Below, in pieces: positions 24,085 through 35,418 of a DNA stretch of 64,000 bases (position 1 is its first letter; every line of letters starts with the position of its first letter). Where the stretch lies: contig DF240783.1 of assembly GCA_000507305.1 (NCBI GenBank), forward strand, positions 37,485 through 101,484, read 5' to 3'. Both the position numbers and the translations under genes were made by a program. The notes under the pieces are model-generated. The model searched no databases and had not been told where the DNA came from. It saw nothing but the letters and a program-made list of their open reading frames with translations. This DNA comes from Breviolum minutum Mf 1.05b.01. Its lineage: Eukaryota > Sar > Dinophyceae > Suessiales > Symbiodiniaceae.

Positions 24085-27000
24085 GATGGTTTCTATGTCT
24101 TTGATTCCTTTTTGAGGCCCACCAAATGGGGCCCCCTGCTTTTCCGGGAAGTCGTTCACCCTGTGTTGTTTTTTTTGACAAAAAGTTGGTGGTGTGGAAT
24201 TGTCCAGCATGCTTGCATTTTTTTTTCAAGATTCAGAGTTATTCAAGAACTCCTTGCTTTCCAACCAATCATTTATCATTTCATGTGTTTTCTTGAAACA
24301 ACCGCTGGCTTTTTTTTAAAAGAAGTTTCCAAGCTCCTAATTTGTGTTCTCTCCATGTCGGAATCAGGCCATGTTGGAATCCCACCTGGTCACCATCTCA
24401 CAACGAACGGCATCATATAATAGTTCCATATTTTATCATATTTTTCTATATGATGTAAATATAGAAATACCCTCCATGGGAATTAACATATCCCCCCCAA
24501 AAAATGGTCCATTTTGAGTCGATGTTTTTCCTTTTCCCGTTTGGTGGGATATGTTAATTTCCTGGAGGGTATACGATATGGATCATGTCACTTCCAACAA
24601 CATTTTCATTGAGACATTCTGCTGGTCCAATGATGTCATCCTTCAAAAAAACCTCGAAAACTTGGGAGTTCCTTCGAAATGGAGGCCACATCACCTTCAA
24701 GACTTGCGCGCGAGTTTTGACGAACGCGGTTTGGCGGTTTTTCCCATGAAAGGAAAACGGGGGTGAAGGGAAACGCCAAGGAAATGATGATTAAGGACAT
24801 TCTTCTAAATTCTCGTATTGACGAAGATTTGTGGAAATTGTATTTCTTTGGTACCATTTTGGGCAAGATTTGATGATGTATGTCTATTGTCAAAGTACAC
24901 TTTCACATTTTTTCTACGCGTCAAGTTTCGGATGCATGAGATGAAACAAGTTTGAATGCAACGCTTTTACCTGATGAAGTCTTTCAGAATACTTCCATGC
25001 ATTGTGATCAGCACAAATGATTCTTGCGTATACAGTTGAGACTGGACTGAAATCAATGTCAACTTATGTTTTGCACATGAGTTTTCGGCACCCCACGTTA
25101 TTTTGTATGTATATATGTATGTTGTGTTTGTTTGGATATGTGTGAATCAAGGATTCAGGTTCTCAATGATTGTTGTCACCCTGGACAGAGCTGTATCACT
25201 TAGTGTTTCTTAAACATTTGATTTTGTTTGGCGGAGAACTGTTAATTGATGGGAAGAGCAAATATTCCTCACGTTTTTTTTTGCCCGTTTCCCCTACCTG
25301 TTCATTCAGAAAGCTAGCTCAAAGAAAGTTCCCTAGAGAGTCATCTCTTTGGAGGGTAGGTCATGAAAGAGTTTTAAGTTTTGTGACGGAATCCTGGTGA
25401 TTTTTTAAGACTCCAAACTTATCGTTTGATAAGGTCTGCGAGAGCTACTGGCTGAAGATGTGGAGGTTATTTTTTAGTTGGGTCTTTCATAATCAGGACT
25501 TTCCAATGTGACTTTGCAAAGTGTCTTTGAGTTGAAATATATAATATATGCTTTTTTTTTTGGCTTAGGCCTCGTAGACAGAGTCAGAGCCTTTTGGATT
25601 CTTTTGGATGGGGTCCTCAGTCCAGTATATATATTTTTACATATATACAGTACACACATCTTTATACACACATGCACACACACACATATGTATATATATA
25701 TTCACATATACACACACATTTTGATATACTTATGACCGGTGTCTAATATATACAGGGACTTTTTGTTTTGGGACAAACTTGGACAATGAGGTGATTTTTA
25801 TGCGCTTGTGAATGTGCATGTATTGAATAATGCTGTAGTCCCATGAAACATGTTGAGATGATATGAGAAGCTTCAATTTAATGTCATGACTGTTGGTTCG
25901 AACATGGGCATCTCATCTCGCTGCTGTAAGTGCTTTTGTCAGCATCATAGCATCATTTGCACCCCAGACAAATAATCAATTTCCTGTTTCTATACGCGGA
26001 GGCTTCCATAATTAAGGCACATCAAAACACATTGACAGTATTTCACAGAATACTGATCAACACGGAAGCGTGGGGTGTTTCACCACGATTGAATGATCTT
26101 TACTAGCTGGTGGTTCGAGTTTGTGAAACATGTTCTAGGATCATCCATATACTCAAGGTTTTTGCAAAAAAAAAGGGGAGCCACAAGCCTGTGCAAAATT
26201 CGGACTGCTTCACCAAACAAAAAATCCACGGAAAAGACAACAAGAAACAAAAACGTGGTGCAAAAACAAATCCATGACAGGTGGATTTGGGTGTGAACTG
26301 GGCTTGTACTACTGCTGAGCCTTTTCTTCGTGTGCTTGAGGATGAGAGGTTCCCTTTTTTTGGCTGAGATTTTTCAAGATGGAATTTGGTAATGAAGGTC
26401 CACCCATGAGATATGTATTTGTGTGTGTGTATCCCCTGAAAATTATTTATGTATATAATTTTGATACATATACAAATATGTATACATATATATATAATAT
26501 GTATATGTATGTGTACATTTTTCTGTTTGCATTATATTACCTTGACAGTATATCTACTTATTGAATTGAATTAGGATGTATGTTATATATTACATCCTGA
26601 AGCGTCCTGAAATTGCAAAGGGACATTGTTGATTTCATGGACTTGTTTCATGGACATTTTTGTTGGGTCTTAAAAGGGAAAACACATGCGGCACCTTACC
26701 ACACTATATACCATGTTTAGTATATTGCCACCATCTTCTTGCAATAAGACGTGTACTGTACACGCACAAATTTCAAAGAAACACTTGTTGGAATGGACTT
26801 TCTGATAGAATGTTTTTTGTGATTTGTGTTGGTGTTTTGTTTGGTTTCGTGCTTCATGCTTCATGTGTTTTTTTTTGTGCCCCACGTCCTGTACTGTGAG
26901 GCTTCTGGACTTTTTGATAGAGCTTTGTGGCTTGCCATTGGTGGCTATGCGTTTAGAGCTCTTCGAGAAGAGGTGGGCATTGATTTGGACTATATAATCC

Positions 27001-28338
27001 TATCGTGTGTTGGTTGTTTTCCACTGATTTTCTTCACTTCCACCCACTGTTTTTCTTTACAGTATGCAAACAGATGTGCGTATCGGCGTGACTTTAGTTG
27101 ATTGACTACAGTTATTTCAAAGAACTTCACTCGTCATGAAATGGTTCCGTAGTGAACAGCAAGTTGCGCATAGGATTTGTTAGAGGCAGCACTTCTTTTT
27201 AACATTTTTAACCGTCCCATCGATCTTGAGACACCTAACTTCTAATCGGAGTCAAGTTCAATTTTTGCCGAACCAATGAACCGAAAACTGAAAATCCACC
27301 AGCTGGATGTACCCCATATATCCCCATTGGGGCACCAGCATATTTATCCACATTTCCAATGAAAATCAAGTATCCATGCAGGTAGATATATACCAGCCCC
27401 ATGATCCCATGGATCCATATGGATCCTATGGTCTGGATTGGGTTGGGGGTACAGCATAGATCCCATCCCCGGCCCACCACCAAAAATTACCAACATAACT
27501 TTTTTTTGTTTGGGCTTTGCCAAAAGCTAAAATTACCCAAGAATAAACCAAAAAAAACTGATGTTGCATTCAGATGATTTGCATATATGCCAGGCCAGGA
27601 TCTACAAATCTCATTCCGTGGCATCAGGATCTGGTGGGTTTTTGCTGACTTTTTTTGTGGTGTTTGCGTGCCATACTGGCTTGGGGTTTAGAGTCAGAAG
27701 ATTGAATCTCCATGTCATTTGGTCAAATCATTCATAGCGACCTCACACGACCAAAAACCCCCCAAAGGAAGGGAATGTTTCTTATTTCAGGCAAAGCTAG
27801 GTTGGTGCAATATTATAGTTTGGCCAGATGTGTGGATTATTTTTGGGATATTTGCCATTGTCTTTATTTTGTTTGGAAGAAATGGATGGTGTTTTGGTCC
27901 CAACAATATTATAATATTTTTTTTCATTTGACCACAATGTCATGTACTTTTTCTTGGAAAAACAAGGAGCTTTTGATGTCATTTGCAACCAAGCAGGACA
28001 CCTATACCACCCATGTGGGTTTTAGTTGGACGGCTGCTGAAGCTGAAAAAGCTACCAAACCGCATCCAGTCACTTTGCAGCTTGGCGAATGTGATGAATG
28101 ACAGGTGGGTGGGTGCCATCCTCTCGGAGATGAGATCAACTTTTTATTGGGTGCTTGGTTTTTTTCCCCTGCTAGTTTGGGGGGGGGGGGGGGGCCAGCG
28201 GTAAATAACAGGCAGGTTGCTGAAAATCTCATTCTCCCATTATCTGACAGATTCGAAGGAGGTCAGGGGCCTGTTGTTACATTTCCCTTGTGGGGAAATC
28301 GCCTAGACCCCAAGAGACTCCTAAAGAAAAACAGCTAA
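24085..28338 (+). CDS. spliced gene of unrecognised function
   Basis: Phase-consistent exons 24685-24762, 25310-25355, 26901-26972, 27063-27079, 27997-28104 and 28251-28338 end at a TAA. Upstream, 24085-24162 (DGFYVFDSFLRPTKWGPLL) is clearly coding-like and could join through a GC donor after its FLR or as a separate phase-0 exon. Good sites include GAAGAG/GTGGGC, GACAG/GTGGGT and TGGAGG/GTAGGT. The protein is basic and partly hydrophobic, with FDRALWLAIGGYAFRALREE and a C-terminal PLWGNRLDPKRLLKKN. Reading through exon 27063 without splicing gives an alternative end at 27101. The 17-base exon is the weakest link. No family recognised; the 5' end is missing. Confidence 0.55.
24467..24572. repeat. 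foldback element, long near-perfect arms
   Basis: Left arm 24467-24494 and right arm 24546-24572 pair with few mismatches (outer ATACCCTCCA / TGGAGGGTAT, inner TTAACATATCCC / GGGATATGTTAA). It sits in an intron of the + strand gene. Confidence 0.85.
26901..26972 (+). CDS. internal exon, 24 codons, phase 0 on both sides
   Basis: Pyrimidine-rich tract, then CTGTGAG/G, then ASGLFDRALWLAIGGYAF and REE up to GAAGAG/GTGGGC. A following exon at 27063 is preceded by an excellent tract (TTTTTCTTTACAG). Confidence 0.6.
27326..27425. repeat. BamHI-arm foldback family copy, diverged
   Basis: CATATTTATCCACATTTCC opposes ATGCAGGTAGATATATACC, with CCATGGATCCATATGGATCC at the right end. Confidence 0.6.
27721..27825 (+). 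repeat. dispersed repeat, copy 2
   Basis: GCGACCTCACACGACC at 27737-27752 and AGGTTGGTGCAATATTATAG near 27800, in the same order and spacing as the copy at 9809-9925. Confidence 0.55.
27997..28338 (+). CDS. last two exons of the + strand gene
   Basis: Exon 27997-28104 enters in phase 2 after AAGCAG/G and leaves in phase 2 at GACAG/GTGGGT. Exon 28251-28338 enters in phase 2 after CTGACAG and ends at TAA (28336-28338). The peptide across the junction (ANVMND-R-FEGGQGPVV) reads smoothly. Confidence 0.62.
28180..28194. repeat. poly-G tract in intron
   Basis: Run of G with a C right after it, between the last two exons of the preceding gene; likely slippage-prone. Confidence 0.8.
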
Positions 28339-28645
28339 AGCACGCCACGTGGGGGAACCTTTGGTGAGAACGTTCGTGGGAAGTGCAGGCGTTGCCAACG
28401 CCCCCAGATCAAGAGTTCAACAAGGAAATGTAATGTTCTGCAAGGGACGGTATTTATACTATTAATATCCCTATAGTTATGATATGTATATATATATATT
28501 TTTATTTAAATAAAAAATCAGCGTAAACATCAAATCAGTCATTATGGTCTGGGAAAGTTCCCTTGTCAACCTGCCAATCATGGATGAATGGATGGATGGA
28601 TGGATGTGAGGTGGGTGGCACTTGACACTGCATCCTCTGAATCAG

Positions 28646-28816
28646 GAGGTATGGAGTGCCTTGGTGTTTTTTTTGTTGTCTTTATCCATCAAGGCAAAGG
28701 CAACACCGATGGTCAATATGGTGATGTTTTGTGTGACGTTGGGGAAACATGATCTAACATTAAAGAAATTAAAGCCTGACGTGTTGTTCTACCTCTTGCT
28801 GGCAGTGCCCTCATGA
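28646..28816 (+). CDS. candidate membrane-protein exon
   Basis: AATCAG/G opens 56 codons that are hydrophobic at both ends (EVWSALVFFLLSLSIKA, then VLFYLLLAVPS) with a basic KLKP segment between, ending at TGA. It could end instead at a GT inside GCA/GTGCCC. It lies downstream of the previous gene's stop and may start a further + strand gene. Confidence 0.4.
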   Translation, partial: EVWSALVFFLLSLSIKAKATPMVNMVMFCVTLGKHDLTLKKLKPDVLFYLLLAVPS

Positions 28817-29313
28817 ATTGGCTTGTATATATTCTTTCTTCAACGCAGCGCGTAGATTTCCAAGAGGCTCCCAGGCAAAGAATAGTTACACCTACCCATT
28901 GGCAATTGTGAAAATTTCCATTCAGAACACCTTCTGCACTTTGTTTCTGTATACGGTTTTAAGTCAATGTTGTTTTCTGCAATGTGTACACGTTGTATCG
29001 TGCAATGTGTTCACCACGCTGAATCTTATGAGTTTATATCCAATCTTACAGATAGCATTATCACGGCATTTTTCTGTGTATATAGTGCTGCATGTATGTA
29101 TATTTATATATGTATATACTTATTTTCGTTGAATGTCTTTGAGATCAACCTGTCTTGCATAGCTAAATTCGAAAACACGTCTAATCGTTATATTTAATAT
29201 TTATATTATATATATAATATATATATATTATTACATAGGAATCGAGATTCATATCAATGTTGTATGAATGCAGTTGGTTCAGTTCTGACAATCTCCCCAA
29301 CGCATCTGCTTAG

Positions 29314-29428
29314 GATGGTCCCAGGGCGCCACCATGAATTGCTGGGCGCAGCAGTGCCAAAGGGTGCCATTGTGGATGCTGCAGCCCATGGCACCACGTC
29401 GAAACAACGAAGATTTTTTCATTTCGAA
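29314..29428 (+). CDS. candidate exon
   Basis: CTGCTTAG/G then a 38-codon frame with MVPGRHHELLGAAVPKGAI and a hydrophilic end, leaving at GAA/GTTGAT. Unusually GC-rich for the area. Function unknown. Confidence 0.42.
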
Positions 29429-29529
29429 GTTGATTGGGGGTGGTACTTATGCAGTTTGATGTGGGGAATGGATTGAGGTTGTCAGAGACATAAAGTTACA
29501 CAGTGACGTTAGGTGGCGTTTCGTATTGC

Positions 29530-29637
29530 CCTCCCTGAAACTAACTTAGCCATTGAAAATAGACCACCCAGAGAAAAAAACAACTTTTGGCAGCCGTTGA
29601 TTTTCAGGGAAGAGCTGTTAGCTTCAGGACGGGTATA
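29530..29637. repeat. TACACCCCC-family relative
   Basis: CCATTGAAAATAGACCACC-like left part opposes TTGATTTTCAGGG, and the outer CTGAAACTAACTTAG opposes CTGTTAGCTTCAGG. Confidence 0.5.
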
Positions 29638-29850
29638 TATTGGTTTCTCCTTGAAGAACTTTGCCCCCTGTAGTACATCTTGCACCCAGGTCATGCGGTG
29701 GAGTACAAGTTGTTACCAGGACAAGCAGGTGTTTCTTGGTCCAGGTTTCATATCAACTTGTATCACTTAATTTTCATCTCATGTTCACCCCAGGATAAAA
29801 TTGGGATTCCCAGTTTTAGTTGCATTTTACATCACTTTATTTTTTGGCAG

Positions 29851-29957
29851 TGTACAGCAAACCCCCCAAAAAAAATTCAAGAGGTGTGTTGTTCAACTGC
29901 TTTCGCAGTGTTCCAGAGGACAGGTGCAAGTTGCACATGTTCATTTCTCACCAAGAA
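29851..29957 (+). CDS. candidate exon
   Basis: TTTTTTGGCAG followed by a frame YSKPPKKNSRGVLFNCFRS and on to SHQE, ending at GAA/GTTCCC. Basic, coding-like, function unknown. Confidence 0.4.
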
Positions 29958-32499
29958 GTTCCCATAGATTGTTGCATTTCACATTGCAATAAGTTTAAGT
30001 AGATTGTCATGATCCATTTCGCATGCAGATGTCCTCCTTTGGATGCAATAGAGTGTTCCTCCCCATGGGGTGACACGTTTGTGGCATGGTCTTTGTTACC
30101 TGCGTAAATCCTGAAACGTAGAATGACTGGGAGGGCCTCTCATCAACTTTGTATTGGTGTTTTCACCTTCATTGGCTACCCTGTAGTCCTGGAATCACTT
30201 CTTCCCTATGATTGTTGTATGTAGATGTGGTCCTGTAACCCTGTAACAATCATTTTGCCATACAACTGTTCGGTGCCGGATGTTTGGGAAGCTACCACAA
30301 AGATCAAAACACACAACAGCTACTGGAATCAATAGCGACCTCCCAAACACGTGCCCAGCTTGCCAGAAACGTGTTTCATTTTTTGGTCCCTTGACATGAT
30401 GCCAATGGCCCATCGCCCTTCCACTTCAATTCTAGAGTATCTACTTACTTTGACCTCCCAAGACCGCATGTATTTATAAGATTGTCTTAAGTTTGCAAGC
30501 ATAGCTGCATAACTCAACCTTCATCAAACAATTGCTATAGCATCATTTGATATCAGTTGCAATGTTTTTTCCCAAAAGTGGCAGTGAGTTTTTCAGGTTC
30601 TCAAGAGTTTGTACAATGACGTCCACCCCCAAGTTGCCTTAAATGGCTCTACCCCTTGAGAAAATACCCACCTCCAACTGGGGTGACATATTTTTTGGTT
30701 GGTATTCTAAGAACTTGGAACAACCTTGTGCAGCATGCATAGTTGCAAGAGTTCAATACTCAATTCAACTTATCACTCTTATACAGTAAGTTTTTTTGGG
30801 GGGGAAGGGAGCCACCTTTTTTGTTGATGCCCAGGTTCACCATCCTTTGACCCCTCATCGCTCTTTGGAGAATCATGCTGATCATTCCAGGCACGCGGAC
30901 ATGCTATCTCTGAAAAGAAAGGAGGGGTGATCACCCATAGGATCCATGGGGCTGACATATTTACCTACATGAATGATTGATTTGTATGGTAAATAGAGAG
31001 AGAGAGAGAGAAATATACCATACATGGATGGTATGGGTCATAGTAGTGGTGTGAAATATCCATTCCAGATTCTTCCAACATCAAGAGTTTCTCAGGAACT
31101 TCGAGCTGGTCAGTTACATGTATGTTGTTTTACCATGATAGCATATCAGATACACCCCCGAAAGCTAACACATAGATACCGATGGGTTTGGAAAAGGTAA
31201 TCCCGTTAAAAAACTGGCAATTCTTGTTATCTATGTTAGATTTCTGGATTTCTGGAGTGTAAATCTCTATAAGCATCTACTGTATTTGTTCAAATGTTGT
31301 TTCGTTCTCAATAGACTGATATGTAAAAATGCGATAGCAAGTACACAAGTTTTGTAATATGCAAAAATGTGCAAAACATATAGTACGGCGTACGATCAAT
31401 TCACTATGATTCATTGCTTTTGATCACGCATAGCCGGGTATGTAAAGGGCAACGCCCTTTCCATCATCTCTCATTTGTGTGAATGTTGCTAAATACTAAA
31501 TACATTAAATACATGACAGGCAAATCCATCATTTGCAAACGTAGATGCAAGCAAAAGGCACCAGCTGATTCTATTACATGAGTTGCAGTTGTCTAAGAAG
31601 GGGTTGTGCATATGCGAAACGAAGCGAAACCCTTCACTCCAGAAGCTCGTGTAAGACTCGCGGAAGCAGAATCAGCATGTGCTTGGCGGCCCACCAAGTA
31701 CATTCAGCAGGTGTGAGTAGGTCATAAGCAGAAAGCAGCTAAGATGGAATCTACCATGTGAACTTCAGGCACCTCCTTAGGAAAATGCAGTTTCATCCAA
31801 TCAAAGGCCCTGTATTCAAGTTGAATGGTAGCGAGAAAAGAACCACCACTTGCTTATAAATTAGCAAAGACAACAGTTACAATCAATTTAATCACATACC
31901 AACCACCAGGTGTAATCAATTGGAATATGTGCCTACCTCCGGGGGAGTACCCCAATTTTTAAAGTAAACATTATATATAGACATCTACAAATGGGCGTTG
32001 AACCCTCGTAGGAGTGAGGGATTATGAATCCCGATCATATCACTCCATCATCCCATCGCATTACTATCGTTTACTCTCTACCCCCTGTATTTGTGGGGGA
32101 GGTAGGGTATGAGCAGCAGCAGTGGTAGTGGTGGTAGTAATAGTCAGTAGTTTTAGGTTTTTACTACTGCTACATAGTAGCAATGGTAGTACTACCAGTA
32201 CTTCTTACATAATTGCATACTTCTATGATTCTAATGACAGTTTGGGGTATACCATTGTGATGGGTGGCCATCGACATCATAACACCGGAACATACAAGGG
32301 CATAGACGTGCATATTCCATATGAATCCCAAGGTGCTGAAGGGCATTTCAAGTCGTAAATTGTGGTACGTTTCAATGTGACATCTTTACTCCCATCTTCT
32401 CCATGTAATATTTCCCTACATTTCACCTAAATATATGGCAAATGTAATCTACATATTCCCGACATGAAGTCCCATATGGGACGTTCCAACAGATTTCAG
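29958..32499. other. 2.5 kb without supported genes
   Basis: Contains two foldback elements (30951-31041 with an internal (GA)n run, 31149-31262) and AT-rich sequence. Nothing else supported. Confidence 0.6.
30951..31041. repeat. BamHI-arm foldback copy with internal (GA)n
   Basis: Starts near GGATCCATGGGGCTG, has ATATTTACCTACATG and ends CCATACATGGATGG. A GAGAGAGAGAGAGAG run has grown in the loop. Confidence 0.65.
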
Positions 32500-32632
32500 G
32501 CGTGCCTTCTTGGTTCGCTTCGTCCCATGGTCTGAAACCATCCGGCAACGTTTGGAACCTGCTTTGGAAGTCTGGAATCCTTGTAGAAGTTGGGTCGGGT
32601 TGGCGGAATTTGGGCCATGGCTCAACAATGAG
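32500..32632 (+). CDS. candidate exon, 44 codons
   Basis: ATTTCAG/G entry in phase 2 and AATGAG/GTACCA exit in phase 0. The frame begins RAFLVRFVPWSETIRQRLEP and ends EFGPWLNNE, well balanced and rich in Trp. Strong splice sites on both sides. Which gene it belongs to is unknown. Confidence 0.5.
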
Positions 32633-33180
32633 GTACCAGTTTGGTGACATATATATGGTATTATATGGTCAGGTGGATGTTTATTTATTCCATCACGTTT
32701 TAATTGAAGGATGCTGGAAGGAACTTGTTTTATCCCTTTCATATGATTTTATGATATTTATTTCACAGGTCGTTTCACAAAGGTCAATGCAGTCATAAGT
32801 TTCTGGGTTTATTTTGTTGGGGATGGGGGTCGAAACCTCAACCGCCCCAATGAGTGCAACAAATCCTACCAGAAAATTCATCCAATGATCCAGGTATGCC
32901 AAGGGTTCCCCCCAATGCCTTGCTGCAACAAGAAACATGCCCATCCTGGTGCAGATGAATGTATCAAGATATCACCGAGTTCGGTATGTCCCCAAGTCTT
33001 GTTTTGAAAAAAAAACCAGCTTGATCGAAAATTGATTATATAGTTATTTTGTTCCCTTGGTTTTCTTTTTTAGCCCAGGGTTTGGTAGTTTGAAATATAT
33101 GTTTTCAGTTGCTTACTACATACTGTTTGCCCTTAGTTTCGGGAAATCATCCAATTTCCGCTTCTTTCACTTGGGTGAGC

Positions 33181-33207
33181 ACCAACCAACCAACCAACCA
33201 ACCAACT
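33181..33207. repeat. (CAAC)n microsatellite
   Basis: Six tandem ACCA units. Confidence 0.85.
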
Positions 33208-33237
33208 CGTAACATCCAATCTTAGCTGACCCCTTGA

Positions 33238-33285
33238 AGCCAACCCCGGCCATGGGATTGGAGACTTTACCCTGTGCTGGGAAGG
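33238..33285 (+). CDS. candidate exon
   Basis: CTTGAAG then NPGHGIGDFTLCWEG, leaving at GG/GTATAG. Another frame is also open across this region up to 33542, so it is weak. Confidence 0.25.
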
Positions 33286-33656
33286 GTATAGGAAGGAACA
33301 CCAGACAAAAGTCCTTTTTTCACGACAATGCAGTGCGGTCATGTAGACCTGTACATTTGTTTGAAACAAATCACGTTTCTAATGAAAAAGTGACAAACCA
33401 CAACAAGTTGACAAAATCGATGTTTTTAAGGCATCAACGGTATGATGGTAACAACATTGAAAGCGTTTGCGTTGTCACTCATTCATTCCCCAAAGCATCT
33501 CCTGATTGCAAGAATTGCAAGGAAGCGCACCCAAAAGAGTGATCAAGCACTCTTTGATGATGTTTCATCGGGTTTAGTTTCAAAAAAACCCAACTAGTTG
33601 TGGAACCAAAATAAGCATTTGAGGACCAACGTATGTAATGAAAGCTATATATCTTA

Positions 33657-34442
33657 TTGACGGCGTATGTATTGCATTTGCAACAGACAAACAATACGCG
33701 TGTCAGTGTGACTCGTTATTTGCTTGTTGCACCTGGACGACCCAGCTCAACTAAGTTGGACCCATTGACAGGATTGAACTTTGCTCTGTACAATGTGCTC
33801 GCACCAATTTTGCCAGGTTTTGGCATATCTTGGACTGTACACGGTACCCCCACGCACATTTCAGATTGCATAGACATGCTCGGCCGCCTAAGTAAGTGGC
33901 ATTGTGTTGGGAGACAAATCAAATTCACAATGGAACTGACAAGGAATTCTGAATGCTGAACGTGTTGATTCCAGAAGCCCATCTCAACCCTACAAGTGCA
34001 GTGAAACCAAATTACCTGATCGACCCTGGCGGCGCAATAGTTTTCTTTCCTCATTGTCGCTTGTACCAAAAAAACTTGCAAACTAAAGTTTGAACGCAAG
34101 CACATCACACTGGTTGCAGGAGCCTGTTCTTCAGGAACGGAAATGAAAAAAAAGTGACCACTGTGACCAGTCAATGTTGAATGTGTCGGTCTGAATGGTA
34201 TGGTATGCGTGTGGTCCAGATGTTCGAAATTCGAAATGTGGGATATGCCGTTGGTTCCGTTCCTGGAACCACGTCCAGATCATCAGCAGTGCTCGCCTAT
34301 GGTGTAAGTAGTGTTGCAAATCAAAACATTTCGGCGTTGCGTGTGTGTCTGTGATAGGTGCGTAACCACTGACACTCACTGTCCAGGGCAGAGTGTACAC
34401 GTGATTCATCAACACCGACCCGCTGAACATACCAAAACTCAA
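33657..34442. other. overlapping open frames on both strands
   Basis: A 100-codon + frame (33657-33959) and two - frames (34174-33716, 152 codons; 34442-34131, 103 codons) overlap. Composition turns from T/G-rich to A/C-rich on the + strand here, which would favour the - strand. None shows a recognised motif. This may be where the large - strand block begins. Confidence 0.3.
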
Positions 34443-34539
34443 AACGTCTCATGTGTCACACCAAGGAACAATACAGTATGGACAATACGTAGTACATATA
34501 TATATATATATAAAGATATATAATCAAAATTGGAGAATG

Positions 34540-34733
34540 AACCTGTATGTATGTATGTATGTATGTATGCATGCATGCATGCATGCATGCATGCATGGAT
34601 GCATGGATGTATGTATGCATGGATGTATGGATGTATGGATGTATGGATGTATGGATGTATGGATGTATGGATGTATGGATGTATGGATGTATGGATGTAT
34701 GTATGTATGTATGTATGTTTGTATGTTTGTATG

Positions 34734-34764
<31 letters not shown>

Positions 34765-34851
34765 CGTAGGTAAGTAGGTAGGTAGGTAGGTAGGTAGGTA
34801 GGCAGGCAGGTAGGTAGGTAGGTAGGTATGTATGTATGTATGTATGTATGT
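34540..34851. repeat. compound tetranucleotide microsatellite
   Basis: Ordered sub-blocks of (TGTA)n, (TGCA)n, (TGGATGTA)n, (TGTA)n, (GGTA)n and (TGTA)n. All six frames stay open across much of it, which is a repeat artefact and not coding. Confidence 0.95.
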
Positions 34852-35210
34852 ATTTGAAATAATAATGGGAATCATACTTTTATTTGATGTGCGGCGGACA
34901 ATAATGATAAACAAAACATTCAGTATACGTTTGGCATCTAACAGTCTGGTAGTTCTGCAGGCGATTCATGCTCCGTAAATTAGACTGCTACCGGCAATCG
35001 TCAACCACCATGACATGAACCAGAATCATGTCACGCTACTGAAAGTTGAACCCCTCAACTTTCAAAGATGCCTGGTCAAACTTGCAAATGGCAGGCATAT
35101 CAGATATCACGATTCAAAGAGTTCTACAGCACACCAATGTGCAATCATGACACGATGATGATGCCATTTCCTCTCAGCCATTGCAAACTGATATCAAGTC
35201 TGATCAAAAA

Positions 35211-35237
35211 AAAACAAACAAACAAACAAACAAACAG
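35211..35237. repeat. (AAAC)n microsatellite
   Basis: AAACAAACAAAC run just downstream (on the - strand) of gene B. Confidence 0.85.
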
Positions 35238-35418
35238 ATGCCGTGACATTGGCATTTTGTTAAATGATAACCGATGAATGGCTCTGGAAAAGCACATGTG
35301 GTCATCCCGGCTGTGAACTACGCACTACACACTCAGACTGACGTGAAGCTGTGAAGACTTGATACCAAAGCCAAAACTCGGTGTTGGTCCCAAACGTCAT
35401 ACCTTCTAAACGACTCAC

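Noticed and set aside
34453-34914. Long open frames of Met-Tyr-Val-Cys and His-Thr-Tyr-Ile repeats on both strands
   Set aside because: They are translations of a tetranucleotide microsatellite that lacks stops in most frames.
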